Shown: piece by piece, positions 1 through 9,438 of the stretch
Layout: every line of letters begins with the position of its first letter
How positions within the stretch are numbered: position 1 is the stretch's first letter
Source: Rhizodiscina lignyota
Lineage: Eukaryota > Ascomycota > Dothideomycetes > Aulographales > Rhizodiscinaceae
Length of the DNA: 64,000 bases
Reading direction: 5' to 3'
Assembly: GCA_010015805.1 (NCBI GenBank)
Contig: ML978126.1
Coordinates: 1,302,001 to 1,366,000, forward strand
Made by a program: the position numbers and the translations under genes
Notes under the pieces: generated by a model
What the model was told of the DNA's origin: nothing
Seen by the model: the letters and a program-made list of their open reading frames with translations, nothing else
Database searches by the model: none

Positions 1-174
1 TTCACTGACGGCGGGTCCTCATTGATGGGCAACCCCAGCGTGTCAGATTTCGACGGTGCTCTGCTGAATCATGAATTTCCCATATCCATGACAGATATCT
101 TCTCTGGTGCTTGGCAGGACTTTCAAGCAGATGTGGGAGGTTTCCCGGTAGGGGGAGACTTCTTACCAATATGA
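1..174 (+). CDS. C-terminal end of an unrecognised protein (partial, cut by window start)
   Basis: Frame 1 is open from the first base and ends at a TGA at 172-174, giving 57 residues. The segment is rich in Gly, Asp and Phe, has the short aromatic-acidic patches MTDIFSGAW and DFQADVGGF, and ends GGDFLPI. Such tails are common at the C-terminus of fungal Zn2Cys6 or Fungal_trans regulators, where they act in activation, but no DNA-binding or middle-homology region lies inside the window. The regulator reading is therefore only a guess. The upstream exons lie outside the window. A chance open frame is possible, although the codon content looks protein-like and no competing longer frame covers it. 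Confidence 0.5.
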   Translation, partial: FTDGGSSLMGNPSVSDFDGALLNHEFPISMTDIFSGAWQDFQADVGGFPVGGDFLPI

Positions 175-215
175 AGCGTCACCTCCCTCGAGATCCACCT
201 TGCCCAGTCCAGCTA

Positions 216-460
216 GGGACCCACGCGGGTGACAAAATAGTTAAGCGCGATCAATTGAACGGTCGCAGCAAGGGCAAGTTTTGTTCTTCAGCGCAGGCGA
301 GAGGATCTCTGAAAGCTCGATTTAATATATACTAGATAGTATGTATCTAGAGCACCCAGCTTTAGTGTGTATACTCTATATTAACGGAGGAGTATATACA
401 TCTTCGCGTTGAGATATATTACAGCTACGACTCAACTTTTTTGTCACCCACTTGGGGCCC
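216..460 (-). mobile_element. MITE-like inverted-repeat element, copy A (245 bp)
   Basis: The two ends are imperfect inverted repeats. Reading inward, both begin GGG and share GGGTGACAAAA followed by an AGTT-type stretch; 16 of the first 20 bases pair. The interior, read on the minus strand, matches the element at 19955-20199 along its length, including CTTTCAGAGAT, and the span is the same 245 bp. There is no coding capacity. I could not identify a clear target-site duplication. Confidence 0.7.
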
Positions 461-835
461 AATCAACATGTTCTTCAACTCGCGAAGTGTCAGTTTGGTA
501 GAGGTCCGTGATACGGGTACTTCTATGCTAAGGCTGAACGAATGCCAGCCGTGTCAGCAAGGGGGATACTCCGTACATGGTGCGTTCTGGTAGCATAATT
601 GCTGCCGCAAATCACTATTTTCTCACATTCTTTGACACTGAGTTCCTGACGACAACGATTTCCCTCCCCAGGATGCGGTCTTCGACATGCCTTCCCACAA
701 TCAGCGCGTGCGTATCATTGGCTTCGAAGTTTACGTAGGAGCCATGAATCCTGTCATAACACAATAGTAGGTACAAAGTCCGGCCTTGCCCGGAGACTAT
801 ATCATCTCAAACTAAATGTCTCAGCACGCATCTGT
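461..835. other. Intergenic, 3' side of PRO1
   Basis: 375 bp between the repeat element and the PRO1 stop codon. I see no gene, RNA or repeat here. Confidence 0.5.
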
Positions 836-2394
836 CTATGTCTCTGCACCTAGCCCAAAACTTGGCGTAGTTGGCCGGCTCCTCTCTACTTTCATCAGCG
901 CAATATTCTCTCTCAGCGCCACGTACTCGCTATCTGCATAGCCTAGTACGCCACTAATCTCAGTGCTGCGCAGCCCTCGTATCCTCTTGATCTCAGCTGC
1001 GGAATAGTTTACAATCGCCCTTGCGACTTCCATCGGCGCTGGCGAGTGTCGCTCATATGCGAACCTTGGAGGCGAATCCGCGCCACTGCCACTCACGTAG
1101 GCAGTACCAATACCACTATTGGTTCGCGAATGTGTTCCTGGTCTCGGCGATGTCGTCCCATCGACTGTAGGACCCAGTGATGAAGAGCCGGGGAGACGCT
1201 TAACGGCGTAGACCCGGACGGCTTCTTGCTGCGCGAAGTTTCCTTCTACGCCGACGATACCAACAGGAAGCAGACCTGCTTTACGCTCCAAGGCGTTTGA
1301 AGCGCCTTCGTCAATGAAGATGCTGCCGTGCGGAGAGAGGCCGTTTAAGATCCAGAAGTTACGATCGCGGATCGGGTGAAGATCTGGGAGGAAGCGTGTG
1401 TGTAGCGGGGCGGAGATGTGGAGAGCCTCGTTTATTAGCGTAGGTGTTGAAGTACCAGATGATTTTACGGCAAGGATTTGTGAGGAGCTGAGAGATGCGG
1501 TCGAGTCCGCCAGAGGCTGAACGTCCCCGTTCCCGGGCTCGAAGGTAGTGGATTGACACGTGTCGGCGTTTAAGCGACTCTGACATTTCAATGTCTCTGC
1601 ATAGTTGATGATTTTCGCAACGTTTCCTGGCTCCGAAGATCGAGTAATGACCGTGGTGACTCCTGCTGCAGTTGCTAGTCTTGCTGCAACAATCTTCGTA
1701 CCCATTCCACCTGTGCCAAGTGCTGAACCAGCGCTCGATACATCGGCTTCTAAGTCAGCTATGTCCTCAACCACCTCAATAGGCTTTGCGTCCGGGTATT
1801 TGCGAGGATTCTTGTCGTACAAGCAGTCTACGTCCGTCATGAGGAACAGGTAGTCCGCCTGGACCATTCCAGCAGTAATGGCCGACAATGTGTCGTTATC
1901 TCCAAACTTGATTTCAGCGACGGAAAGAGTGTCGTTTTCATTCACGATCGGAATGACGCGCATATTGAACAGTTCATGCAGCGTATTCTGCGCATTCAAA
2001 TACTGCGTTCGGTCCGCAATGTCGTTCCGCGTGAGCAGAATCTGCGCAATTGGCTGTTCCACAAGACCGAATAAGTCTTCCCATATTCTCATGAGACGAC
2101 ATTGCCCGATTGCAGCCAATGCTTGGACCTGGGGAAGATGTTTCGGTCTCTTCTCAAGCTTCATGCGCTGGAGCGCCACACCAATGGCGCCGGAAGAAAC
2201 GAGGACCACATGATGGCCATCTTTTTGAAGCTTGCATGCGGTTTTGACAATTGAACTGAGAATCTCAATGAGTGGTTCGTGGGTGTTCTCGTCAACGATT
2301 GAACTTGTTCCTGTAACGGCGTTAGAAGACGGTCGAGCACTCGACATATTGTTTGTGATATACCGAGTTTTATAACGATCGTGAGGCGTTTCAT
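836..2394 (-). CDS. PRO1: Glutamate 5-kinase (first step of proline synthesis)
   Basis: Phosphorylates L-glutamate to glutamyl-5-phosphate in the cytosol. Exons are 2364-2394 and 836-2310 with a 53-nt intron at 2311-2363, giving about 501 aa. The start MKRLTIVIKLG joins exon 2 at GTSSIVDEN, rebuilding the N-terminal nucleotide-binding motif of the amino-acid kinase family. Other family landmarks are VSSGAIGV (near residue 50), NENDT, the KFGDND motif and GTGGMGTK. Residues about 256-313 are a Ser/Thr-rich linker, then a C-terminal PUA domain begins near GSIFIDEGA. The PUA region is split by about 50 Ser/Pro/Gly-rich residues (about 383-433). Feedback inhibition by proline is known for the family but cannot be read from the sequence. 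It diverges from ATP23 across a 314-bp spacer. Identification is secure; the exon join is well supported by phase and homology. Confidence 0.93.
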
Positions 2395-2708
2395 GGCTGT
2401 AGTCTGTTAAGGAGCGAAATTGGAAGTAGAGTCATGAAGAATGCGGAGGCGGTCAATATAAGAAGTGTGCGAAAACCATGATGGTGTGTGACTGGTTGAC
2501 ACTCCGCGTAAAAAAAATCTGGGGCGCGCCGAGGTCGGGCAAATCCATGACTTCTCTACGCGCACGACTCGAGTAGCAACGCCCTATACACGACAAGTAA
2601 CGACCTTTTCAGTATAGCTCAACCCCAGGAGAGTTAAAACAGACACCGCAGCGACGCGTGAAGCTACTCGATTTGGTTCTCGAAGCCATTCAGCGCAATC
2701 TTACCACA
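2395..2708. promoter_or_regulatory. Divergent promoter region, PRO1 / ATP23
   Basis: 314 bp between two divergent start codons, so it should carry both promoters. I see no clear TATA box. Confidence 0.4.
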
Positions 2709-3488
2709 ATGGCAGACGACTCGAGATTATCCACATCGTCGCCAAACAAATCGATCGAAGAGCTCACACCAGACAAGGCCTCAAAGCTTAGCCCGGAGGA
2801 AGCAAAGACGTACTACACATGGTCAAACTTCTTTGGTGCCTTGATGTCACCCGATGCCTTAGGGCGGACGTATGTCGCGGTGCAAAGCGTGGTAAATGAA
2901 GAGCGGGACTGCAAGAAATGCGACGAGTGGAAAGAATGGCTTTTCAGTAACAGTACGATCTCCTTGATTAACTAAGTTCGAGACTACCTTCTCACTCCAG
3001 CAGGCCCAATAATCCGCTTCCTGTCATCGGAAATCTCCAAAATCGGGCCACCTCTCGATCCCTCGCACGTCCGGTGTCGACGCTGTGGCGTCACCCAGTC
3101 TGGCGGCTTCGATTCCAACTATGGCATTCTACTCTGCGCAAACACCTTCCGCACGCGCGGCAAGCTCGAGGACACGCTAGCGCACGAGATGGTGCATGCG
3201 TGGGATCACAGCCGATTCAAGGTCGACCAGAATAATATGCGACATCAGGCATGCACTGAAATTAGGGCAGCGACGCTGAGCGGAGAGTGCAGATTCTACA
3301 GGGAGTTTTGGCAGAGGGGCCAGTACAAGGTCAGCGAGGGTTTCCAGGACTGCGTGAGGAGGAGGGCGGAGTTGAGCCTGAGAGCGAGGCCGCAGATCAA
3401 GGATGAGCAGATGGCGAAGAATGCGGTGAATGAGGTGTGGGATAGCTGTTTCACGGATACGAGGCCATTTGATGAGATTTATCGGTGA
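2709..3488 (+). CDS. ATP23: Mitochondrial intermembrane-space metalloprotease ATP23
   Basis: In yeast this M76 peptidase processes the Atp6 precursor and acts as a chaperone for F1Fo-ATP synthase assembly. Exons are 2709-2952 and 3004-3488 with a 51-nt intron (2953-3003), giving 242 aa. The join rebuilds FSNSPIIRFL, which is typical of the family. The zinc site is HEMVH at about residues 142-146, followed by AWDH. The usual paired cysteines are present: CKKC before the intron and CRRC after it, then [12 protein letters not shown] and VNEVWDSCF near the C-terminus, which ends [11 protein letters not shown] 2709 is preferred because its context (ACAATGGC) is good and no earlier in-frame ATG is seen. 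It is transcribed away from PRO1 and faces the Aurora kinase tail to tail. Confidence 0.92.
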
Positions 3489-4669
3489 ACTATGCGAGGG
3501 AGAATGCTCGAGGAGACCGCTCGAGGGCCAACGACGTAGTTGGTCATCGGGGAAGCTGCAATGCTAGAGCGCAAGCAGCTCTTGAAGCGAAGAGTGTAAG
3601 ATTTTACCCAGACCCATCACCGTTGCACACGGATACACCTAAATTCAATCGCAACTTCTGTCTCACCACCCTTCCACATAGGCACGCTTGTATTGAAATG
3701 GATTTCAGCGATCAATACGAATGGATCAGAAGCCTGCTCCACAGCTTGTCGCCTGACTTATCAGTTTCAATGCGGTCCACCTCGCTCAGCCGATGTAGAC
3801 ATCAACCGCCTGTTTAATGTGCAACACCTCCCAAGCGTGTCACGACCTCGAACACCGCTCACGAACCTCAGACCGTGTAAATGACGAAGGAACTGGCGAG
3901 GAGAGACATACCAGATGCGAATTGCTGAAGGGACAAGTCATTCTTCGGGTCGTGCCATCACTCTGGCTATAGGCCCGGAGCCTAAAGCATGTGAGCTCAT
4001 CTCGAGAGACCAAGAAAGAGACAGGGAGCAGTTGATCCCAGTAAAAGGTACCTTGGAATGCGTTTGAGTAGAAGAGAGTTCAACTGAGAGATGGTGAAAG
4101 TTGAACAGGTTTTCTGCACATCTTCGAACTCACACTTCCGGATGAATAATTGAATTTGCATAAGTTAGGACATGCTCAGTGAGCAGATTCCGGAAAACAT
4201 CAAATAGATCCTACGCGCACACGAAGCGCTGGGTGTTTAACATGGAGATGCATGCGCTATTTCAACTTGGAGAATAGCACCAGCTTGGCCGATCAAGGTC
4301 AGCCGCATGAGTTTCTGAATTTCCAGAAGTTGAGGCAATATAGATAAGTACACTCCACATATAATCGAATATAACCTTAGCACACAGGACAGGCAGCGCG
4401 TTTCAGATGGAGATGCATGCTTAGTAATGACTTCACGATATTCATGTTCATCTTTCCATGATGAGACCGACAAACTTCAAAATAATGTCAAACATTCTGA
4501 AGCCAGCATTATGAACTTTTTCATAATGCAAAGTGACGGCGTCTGCTTCGTCCATGTACAAAGGCTTCAAGAAGTTATCGCAACTCCTATGCTCCATTTC
4601 GATCACCGCTCAAACTCCAATCCCATCCACGTTTTAACAAAGGAATATTTATCGTTAAGCCGTCGAGAT
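3489..4669. other. Intergenic between convergent ATP23 and Aurora kinase
   Basis: About 1.2 kb with only short scattered open frames of low-complexity composition. I see no gene, RNA or repeat I can support. Confidence 0.5.
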
Positions 4670-5988
4670 TCATTTATCACCGCTTTTGCGCATCATCTTC
4701 GCTAATTCTGCGCTTCTGTTCGTTGCTCGTTCGCCCTTCACGCAGTGCTTAATTATCCAAGGGTGCCGCTCCACATCTTCTAGCGATATCCTCTTTTCCG
4801 GATCCACGACGAGTAGCTGTGGTCTTCGTTAGCTTCATAGTTTCCTCACATCTAGAATATGGCACCTACTTTCTTGATGAGGTCCTTCGCCTCAGCACTG
4901 ACATATCCAGGAACCGTCATTTCACACCGTACGATGCGTTTCTGCGTCTTGAGCGGCTCGTCTTCGAATGGCGCTTCCCCGCACAGGAACTCGTATGTCA
5001 AAACGCCCAAACTCCATAGATCAACCTTCTCTGAATAGAAGGAGTCGTTTCCGGTTGGCTTGATCATTTCCGGGGGAAGATAGTCTAACGTGCCGCACAT
5101 CGTTTTCCGTCTGTTGTTTGGCGCATGTACTGACCAGCCGAAGTCTGAAATCTTAATTTCCCCATGGATCCCGACGAGAATGTTCTCAGGCTTAATATCC
5201 CTATGCATGACATGCTTCTTGTGCAGGTACTTTAGCGCCGCCGCCATCTGCGCAATGTACTGTGCAGCCTTCCACTCAGGGAACCGGACTTCCTTCCTCA
5301 GATGTTTGTACAGCTCTCCCTTCCCAGCGAACTCCAGTATCAGAAATATACGCTTCGCGTCGTGGAAGTGACCGTACAGTCGAAGGATGTTGGGATGCGC
5401 AAGGTTCGACTGTATCTCGATTTCACGTCGCACCTGCTTTTCCACCTTCCCCATCTGCAGCTCAGACTTGTGCAGCACTTTCAGTGCGCAGATGAAGCCG
5501 CTCGAGCGGTGCTTTGCGAGATACACGCGCCCAAATTTGCCCTTACCGAGTGGCTTGCCGATTTCGAACATGCCAAGGTGGAATAGCTTTGGCGAACTGG
5601 GCTGTTGCGGAATGGAGCTTCGGACGTGGGTGAGCGCACTAGGATCGTCGGAGGGTCGGGAGGCTGCGCTGCTACTTTGGTCGCGATTATGTTGTGCGAC
5701 TTGTGAGGGGAGGTGGACTTTTGTAATCGTAGATGTGGTCGTGGTCGTGGATTGGAGCTTCTGGAGTGGCAGTTTCATGCGATTTCCGGCGGATGTAGAG
5801 GTGGCAAGACCGGTGAGAGTCATTGCGGTGGAGAGTGAGCCCTGAATTATGGTCAATTGCTATCCTTGATGCAGAACAGAGTTAAGTCTTACCTTGGACT
5901 TGTGATATGCCGAAGGGTTGTAAAGGTCATCATAGTCGTCGTTCACCGTGATGCGCTCGAAAGATGCTTCGAGCGTTTGCGTCCCCAT
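4670..5988 (-). CDS. IPL1: Aurora-type serine/threonine kinase
   Basis: Catalytic subunit of the chromosomal passenger complex, which corrects kinetochore attachment. Exons are 5893-5988, 4870-5841 and 4670-4816 (introns 51 and 53 nt), giving 404 aa. The N-terminal 120 residues are Ser/Thr-rich and probably disordered. The kinase domain starts near residue 124 with [13 protein letters not shown]; the lysine in CALKVLHK, the catalytic loop HRDIKPEN and DFGWS follow. The activation segment [16 protein letters not shown] is the Aurora signature and contains the Thr normally autophosphorylated. The last exon joins DLIKK to [12 protein letters not shown] and the helix ending RHPWI. Filamentous fungi usually have one Aurora, so the yeast symbol is used by analogy. 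It diverges from TIP41, and the shared upstream region holds a degenerate repeat element. Confidence 0.93.
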
Positions 5989-6686
5989 TGTGAAGTGGAA
6001 TTAAAGAATGTGTAAGATGCAGATTCGGAGCTTTGTACTGTGCTCGGCCTTTTCTGCTGCTGTTGTTAGTAAGTGTCGAGCGATCGAGTTAGAGTTGAAG
6101 GGGTTCGCACCGTGCGGCGCAGTTTGAGGTGTTGTCGGTCGTTGCGCAGGGCAACCAGCAGCCAACTCCTCCTCGAGGTGATGGAAAAAGGTGCACATTG
6201 GCCACAGGTCAGTGAGCTGTTTAAATCATAATCGCCTATGTATAACTAGATTTTGTTCATTAAAGTCACTTGATCTGGAAAAACTCTGTCTGAGATTTAT
6301 TATCCTGAGATTTCAGCCATGCTCTCGCTGGAGCGGAAGAGGAAAACTCGTTTTCACAGCCAACTTTCGACGTCCATCTGAGTCGTTATTTTATAACCCT
6401 CAAGTTTATCTAGTGAGTCCAATTCTATGCTAGGAGCGTCGTATAAATGGTAAGAAGCTGAAGAGAGACTGACACATTTGTGATTATATCATGATCAATG
6501 ATACCTCCATTCCACCTTCAGCGAATGACCGATTAGCTACCGCCAAGATCCTTGAATATGGCTACGAAAGCTCACCGGCCCTTCCGCAAACCTTTTGATT
6601 TCATACACTTTCACTACAATTCCCCTCACGTTAGACAACGCTTTTTCTACACTGATAGGCCATTGTGATCTGTCCGCAATATCGTC
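5989..6686. promoter_or_regulatory. Divergent promoter region, Aurora kinase / TIP41
   Basis: 698 bp between divergent start codons. It contains the degenerate inverted-repeat element at 6165-6410. No TATA box is obvious. Confidence 0.4.
6165..6410 (+). mobile_element. MITE-like element, copy B (degenerate)
   Basis: The interior TTTCAGCCATGCTCTCGCT and GAAGAGGAAAAC match the equivalent part of the copy at 19955-20199. The right end TTATTTTATAACCCTC matches its terminal repeat. Measuring 245-246 bp back from that end lands on CTCGAGGTGATGGAAAAAG, a plausible decayed left end. The copy lies between the Aurora kinase and TIP41. Confidence 0.5.
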
Positions 6687-7591
6687 ATGACCATGGCGAT
6701 CACCAAAGAAGGAACCGCCGCAACGAACGAGCCTTACCCATCTTCCGACTCGGACCACACCGTCACTCATGCAGGCTGGAAGATAACCACGCGAAAGTTG
6801 CCTATATTGAAGGCAGGACCAATAGAGGAGATGACGGAGAAGCTTGGTATCGCGCCGCCGGAGATGATCTTCGGCGACAATCTTGTGCGAGTTGAGCACC
6901 TCGCAAGCGGATGGAGTATCGAATTCAACGCTTTCGATGCGCTCGACTTGGTCGACAAGACTGGCGACACTATGCTGAAGGTCTCATACTCGAAGGAGTG
7001 GCAACAGAGCAGGTAAGCGCAATTCTATGCGTATAATTCTACCCCCGTCTAATGATTCTCAGAGAAAACAAATACGATGACGCGGATATTAAAGGCGTAG
7101 TAAAGCCGTTCGATTGGTCCTACTCAACCCCCTACTCTGGTACAGTCTCTACAGATTCATCATCCGCGTCCTCCTCACCTTCATTCGCCCCCATAACGAC
7201 TCCCATCCCACTCGAACTCCTCAAACGTCCCGATCCGATCCTCTTCTTTGACGACGTGATGCTCTACGAAGACGAGCTCGCCGACAATGGTATGTCAATG
7301 CTATCCGGCAAGATTCGTGTGATGCCCGCGCGCCTGCTCCTCTTGTGTCGCTTCTTCATGCGCCTCGATGACGTGGTTTTTCGGATACGGGACACGCGGG
7401 TCTTTGTGGAGTTCAAGACGGGCGAGGTGATTAGGGAATATACGGCACGAGAGGAGAAATTTGAGGCTGTGAGGGAGAGATTTGCAGGACGCAGAGCGGA
7501 GGATGCAAGCGCTGCGATGAGGGACGCGAATAAGTTAGCGGAGTACTTGCCGGTAGTGGAGCAGAGGTTGGAAGGACTGGTGTTAAAGTGA
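6687..7591 (+). CDS. TIP41: TIP41-family regulator of TOR / PP2A signalling
   Basis: TIP41 binds TAP42 or PP2A-type phosphatases and tunes TOR output in the cytoplasm. Exons are 6687-7012 and 7063-7591 with a 50-nt intron, giving 284 aa. The join reads QQSRENKYDD. The family core is clear: FGDNLVRVEH, IEFNAFDALD, then FDWSYSTPYSGT, a Ser-rich insert, and IPLELLKRPDPILFFDDV, LYEDELADNG, KIRVMPARLLLL and FRIRDTRV. The C-terminal tail is helical and charged. An in-frame ATG at 6693 lies in a stronger context (ACCATGGCG) and may be the true start, which would give 282 aa. Upstream lies the divergent Aurora kinase. Confidence 0.93.
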
Positions 7592-8754
7592 GACAGGCTT
7601 GCTGTTGCTTGGAAGCCTGGAAGGAATTATACTAGCGCAAGAACCCTGCATGGGGCTGCGCTATATGCTAAAGTCACAAGGTTTTGCGTGTGGCAGGAAG
7701 GGTTGGCCGAGACCTTAATGGGCCACGATCATGCAGTCACAACGTGGAAGTCATCACGATGATGGAGATTGGTTTGGCGATCGAGGATGTCGAATGCTCT
7801 CTTCTCATTTTTGAAAGCGAGCATGGCCCAATGACGAGAAGGTAAAGAGGCTGACTGCATCAGATTGGCAGAGAAATTTGTACTTGACTGAAATAGCGCA
7901 TGTCACACACTCGCTATTTGCGGGAGCCAGGACATTTGAGCATCGATATCAAGTTCGAAACACCGTATTCGACGGTAACTGCATGCCTTGCAAAGCATGC
8001 GGAAATCTATTAAGTCACGTCCATTCGCCTACGCCTCGAACATTCAATGAGCTTCAATTCGGTTAAGTCCGGAGTCACTTTCAGCGGATTGTAACGAGTA
8101 CTTAAGGACTTGTACAACTTCACCGGTACTCACGTTCTTTATAGGAGCCTGGACGTCCAAGCATAGCCTCCAAATTCGAGACCGCGTACTCGGCTCTGAC
8201 TGCAGATAGGTGAGAGATCCAAAAATCCACTAAGCAACACGTATTCGCCTAGGTTTCGAGCATTGAACCAGCTTCGATTGAGTTTATCATAACCCGGAGT
8301 CTCTTTCAGCAATTCATATACGCGAGAGGTCATACCGACTGATCAAGGGTTCGATCCGAAGTGCTGGTCTCCGGAGACGATATCCTGGTGCATCGTGCAA
8401 ACCCCTTTATGTAGCGACTGTGATACAGTTGCCACCAGTGTTTTGAGATTCCAAAACACGAATGGCAAAAGAGGCTATCAAAGCAGAAGACGCATCTGAA
8501 ATGCGCGTTCCGAAGCAAGAAGTGAGAAGCAAACATACCCAACTTTCATCGGACGTCATGAACCGTTGGACAATCTTGTCGTTCTTTCTGAGATTTTGTC
8601 CCTTCTTTTCGGCAACTTCTCGATTCTCACAAGTCTAATGAAGGTGACATAGCATGGATCGACAGAGGACGCTTCCACTTTTGGACCCCATTCGGCATAA
8701 CTCGAGCATAAGACAACCTCGCAAGTCAAGATTGACTGAGAGACTGCCACCATC
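7592..8754. other. Intergenic between TIP41 and the GNAT gene
   Basis: 1.16 kb without a supported gene. Its main content is the diverged tandem duplication at 7924-8312. Confidence 0.5.
7924..8312. repeat. Diverged tandem duplication (two units of about 168 bp, period about 220 bp)
   Basis: Unit 1 (7924-8090) and unit 2 (8144-8312) align along their length. Shared landmarks in order are GAGCC(A/T)GGAC, an AGTTCGAAAC / AATTCGAGAC block, GTATTCGCCTA / CCATTCGCCTA, a CTCGAACATT / TTCGAGCATT block, AGCTTC(A/G)ATT, and CGGAGTC(A/T)CTTTCAGC. Many differences are transitions. There is no coding capacity that I can support. Confidence 0.65.
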
Positions 8755-9294
8755 ATGTCATTATTCGAAACAATCACAATTCGGCGCGCTGAGCCTAATG
8801 GCGAAGAATGTGCGTTCTTGACGGTTGTCCTTCATGAATTTGTGAAGCCGATGATACCCAGTTTGAAGGGACCACAATCTGGCGGTGCCTCAAGACCGTC
8901 AGCTCTAGCAGACGGGTCAACACTCTTAGTCGCAGAAACTTCCCAGCCGTTTGGAGAGAATGCTCCATATCCCAATATATGTGGCGGCGTTGCCTTGATT
9001 CCCCATGAGCAAGGCTCCAAGGGTTCTGTCGACTTCCCGGAAGGCGAGAAAGTTGGGGAGATCAAGAGGACGATAGTTCGCGTGGAGGCGCGTGAGAGAG
9101 GCGTTGGTTCGAAACTGCTTGCTTCGATTGAGAAGGAGGCAAAGGAGGAAGGCTATACTTACCTTGTTGTCGAGACCTTGAAACAGATGAGTCAGGCGCG
9201 GCGATTGTATGAGAGGAATGGATATACTCCGAGGGGCCTTTTTGGAAGCTACAGTGAGGAGGATAGCGTGTTGTACGAGAAGTGGTTAAGGTGA
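8755..9294 (+). CDS. GNAT-family N-acetyltransferase
   Basis: A single-exon gene of 179 aa. Enzymes of this fold move acetyl from acetyl-CoA to an amine; the substrate here is unknown. The C-terminal half carries the GNAT core: IKRTIVRVEARERGVGSKLL contains the R-x-x-G-x-G/S acetyl-CoA pyrophosphate loop (RERGVGSKL), then SIEKEAKEEGYTYLVVET and the final helix with ARRLYERNGYTPRG. The N-terminal half has a Pro/Gly/Ser-rich insertion after about residue 40, so the first strand and helix pair is less clear. It could act on small polyamines or aminoglycoside-like molecules, but nothing in the sequence decides this. The sedolisin gene converges on it from the right, only 144 bp away. Confidence 0.85.
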   Translation: MSLFETITIRRAEPNGEECAFLTVVLHEFVKPMIPSLKGPQSGGASRPSALADGSTLLVAETSQPFGENAPYPNICGGVALIPHEQGSKGSVDFPEGEKVGEIKRTIVRVEARERGVGSKLLASIEKEAKEEGYTYLVVETLKQMSQARRLYERNGYTPRGLFGSYSEEDSVLYEKWLR

Positions 9295-9438
9295 CATATT
9301 TTTCCCGTCTACCAGAAACAACGAGCTCAACCAGATCGGAGTCAACCGGTTCGAGGGAACTGGGGATCAGCACAAAGCATTTGTACCTCGACACAGGAAC
9401 TTAAATAGAATATACATTCAGGCATTTCCATCCAATCC

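Noticed and set aside
8341-8365. GGTTCGATCC resembling a tRNA B box
   Set aside because: The spacing does not match GGTTCGANTCC and no A box or cloverleaf arms were found around it.
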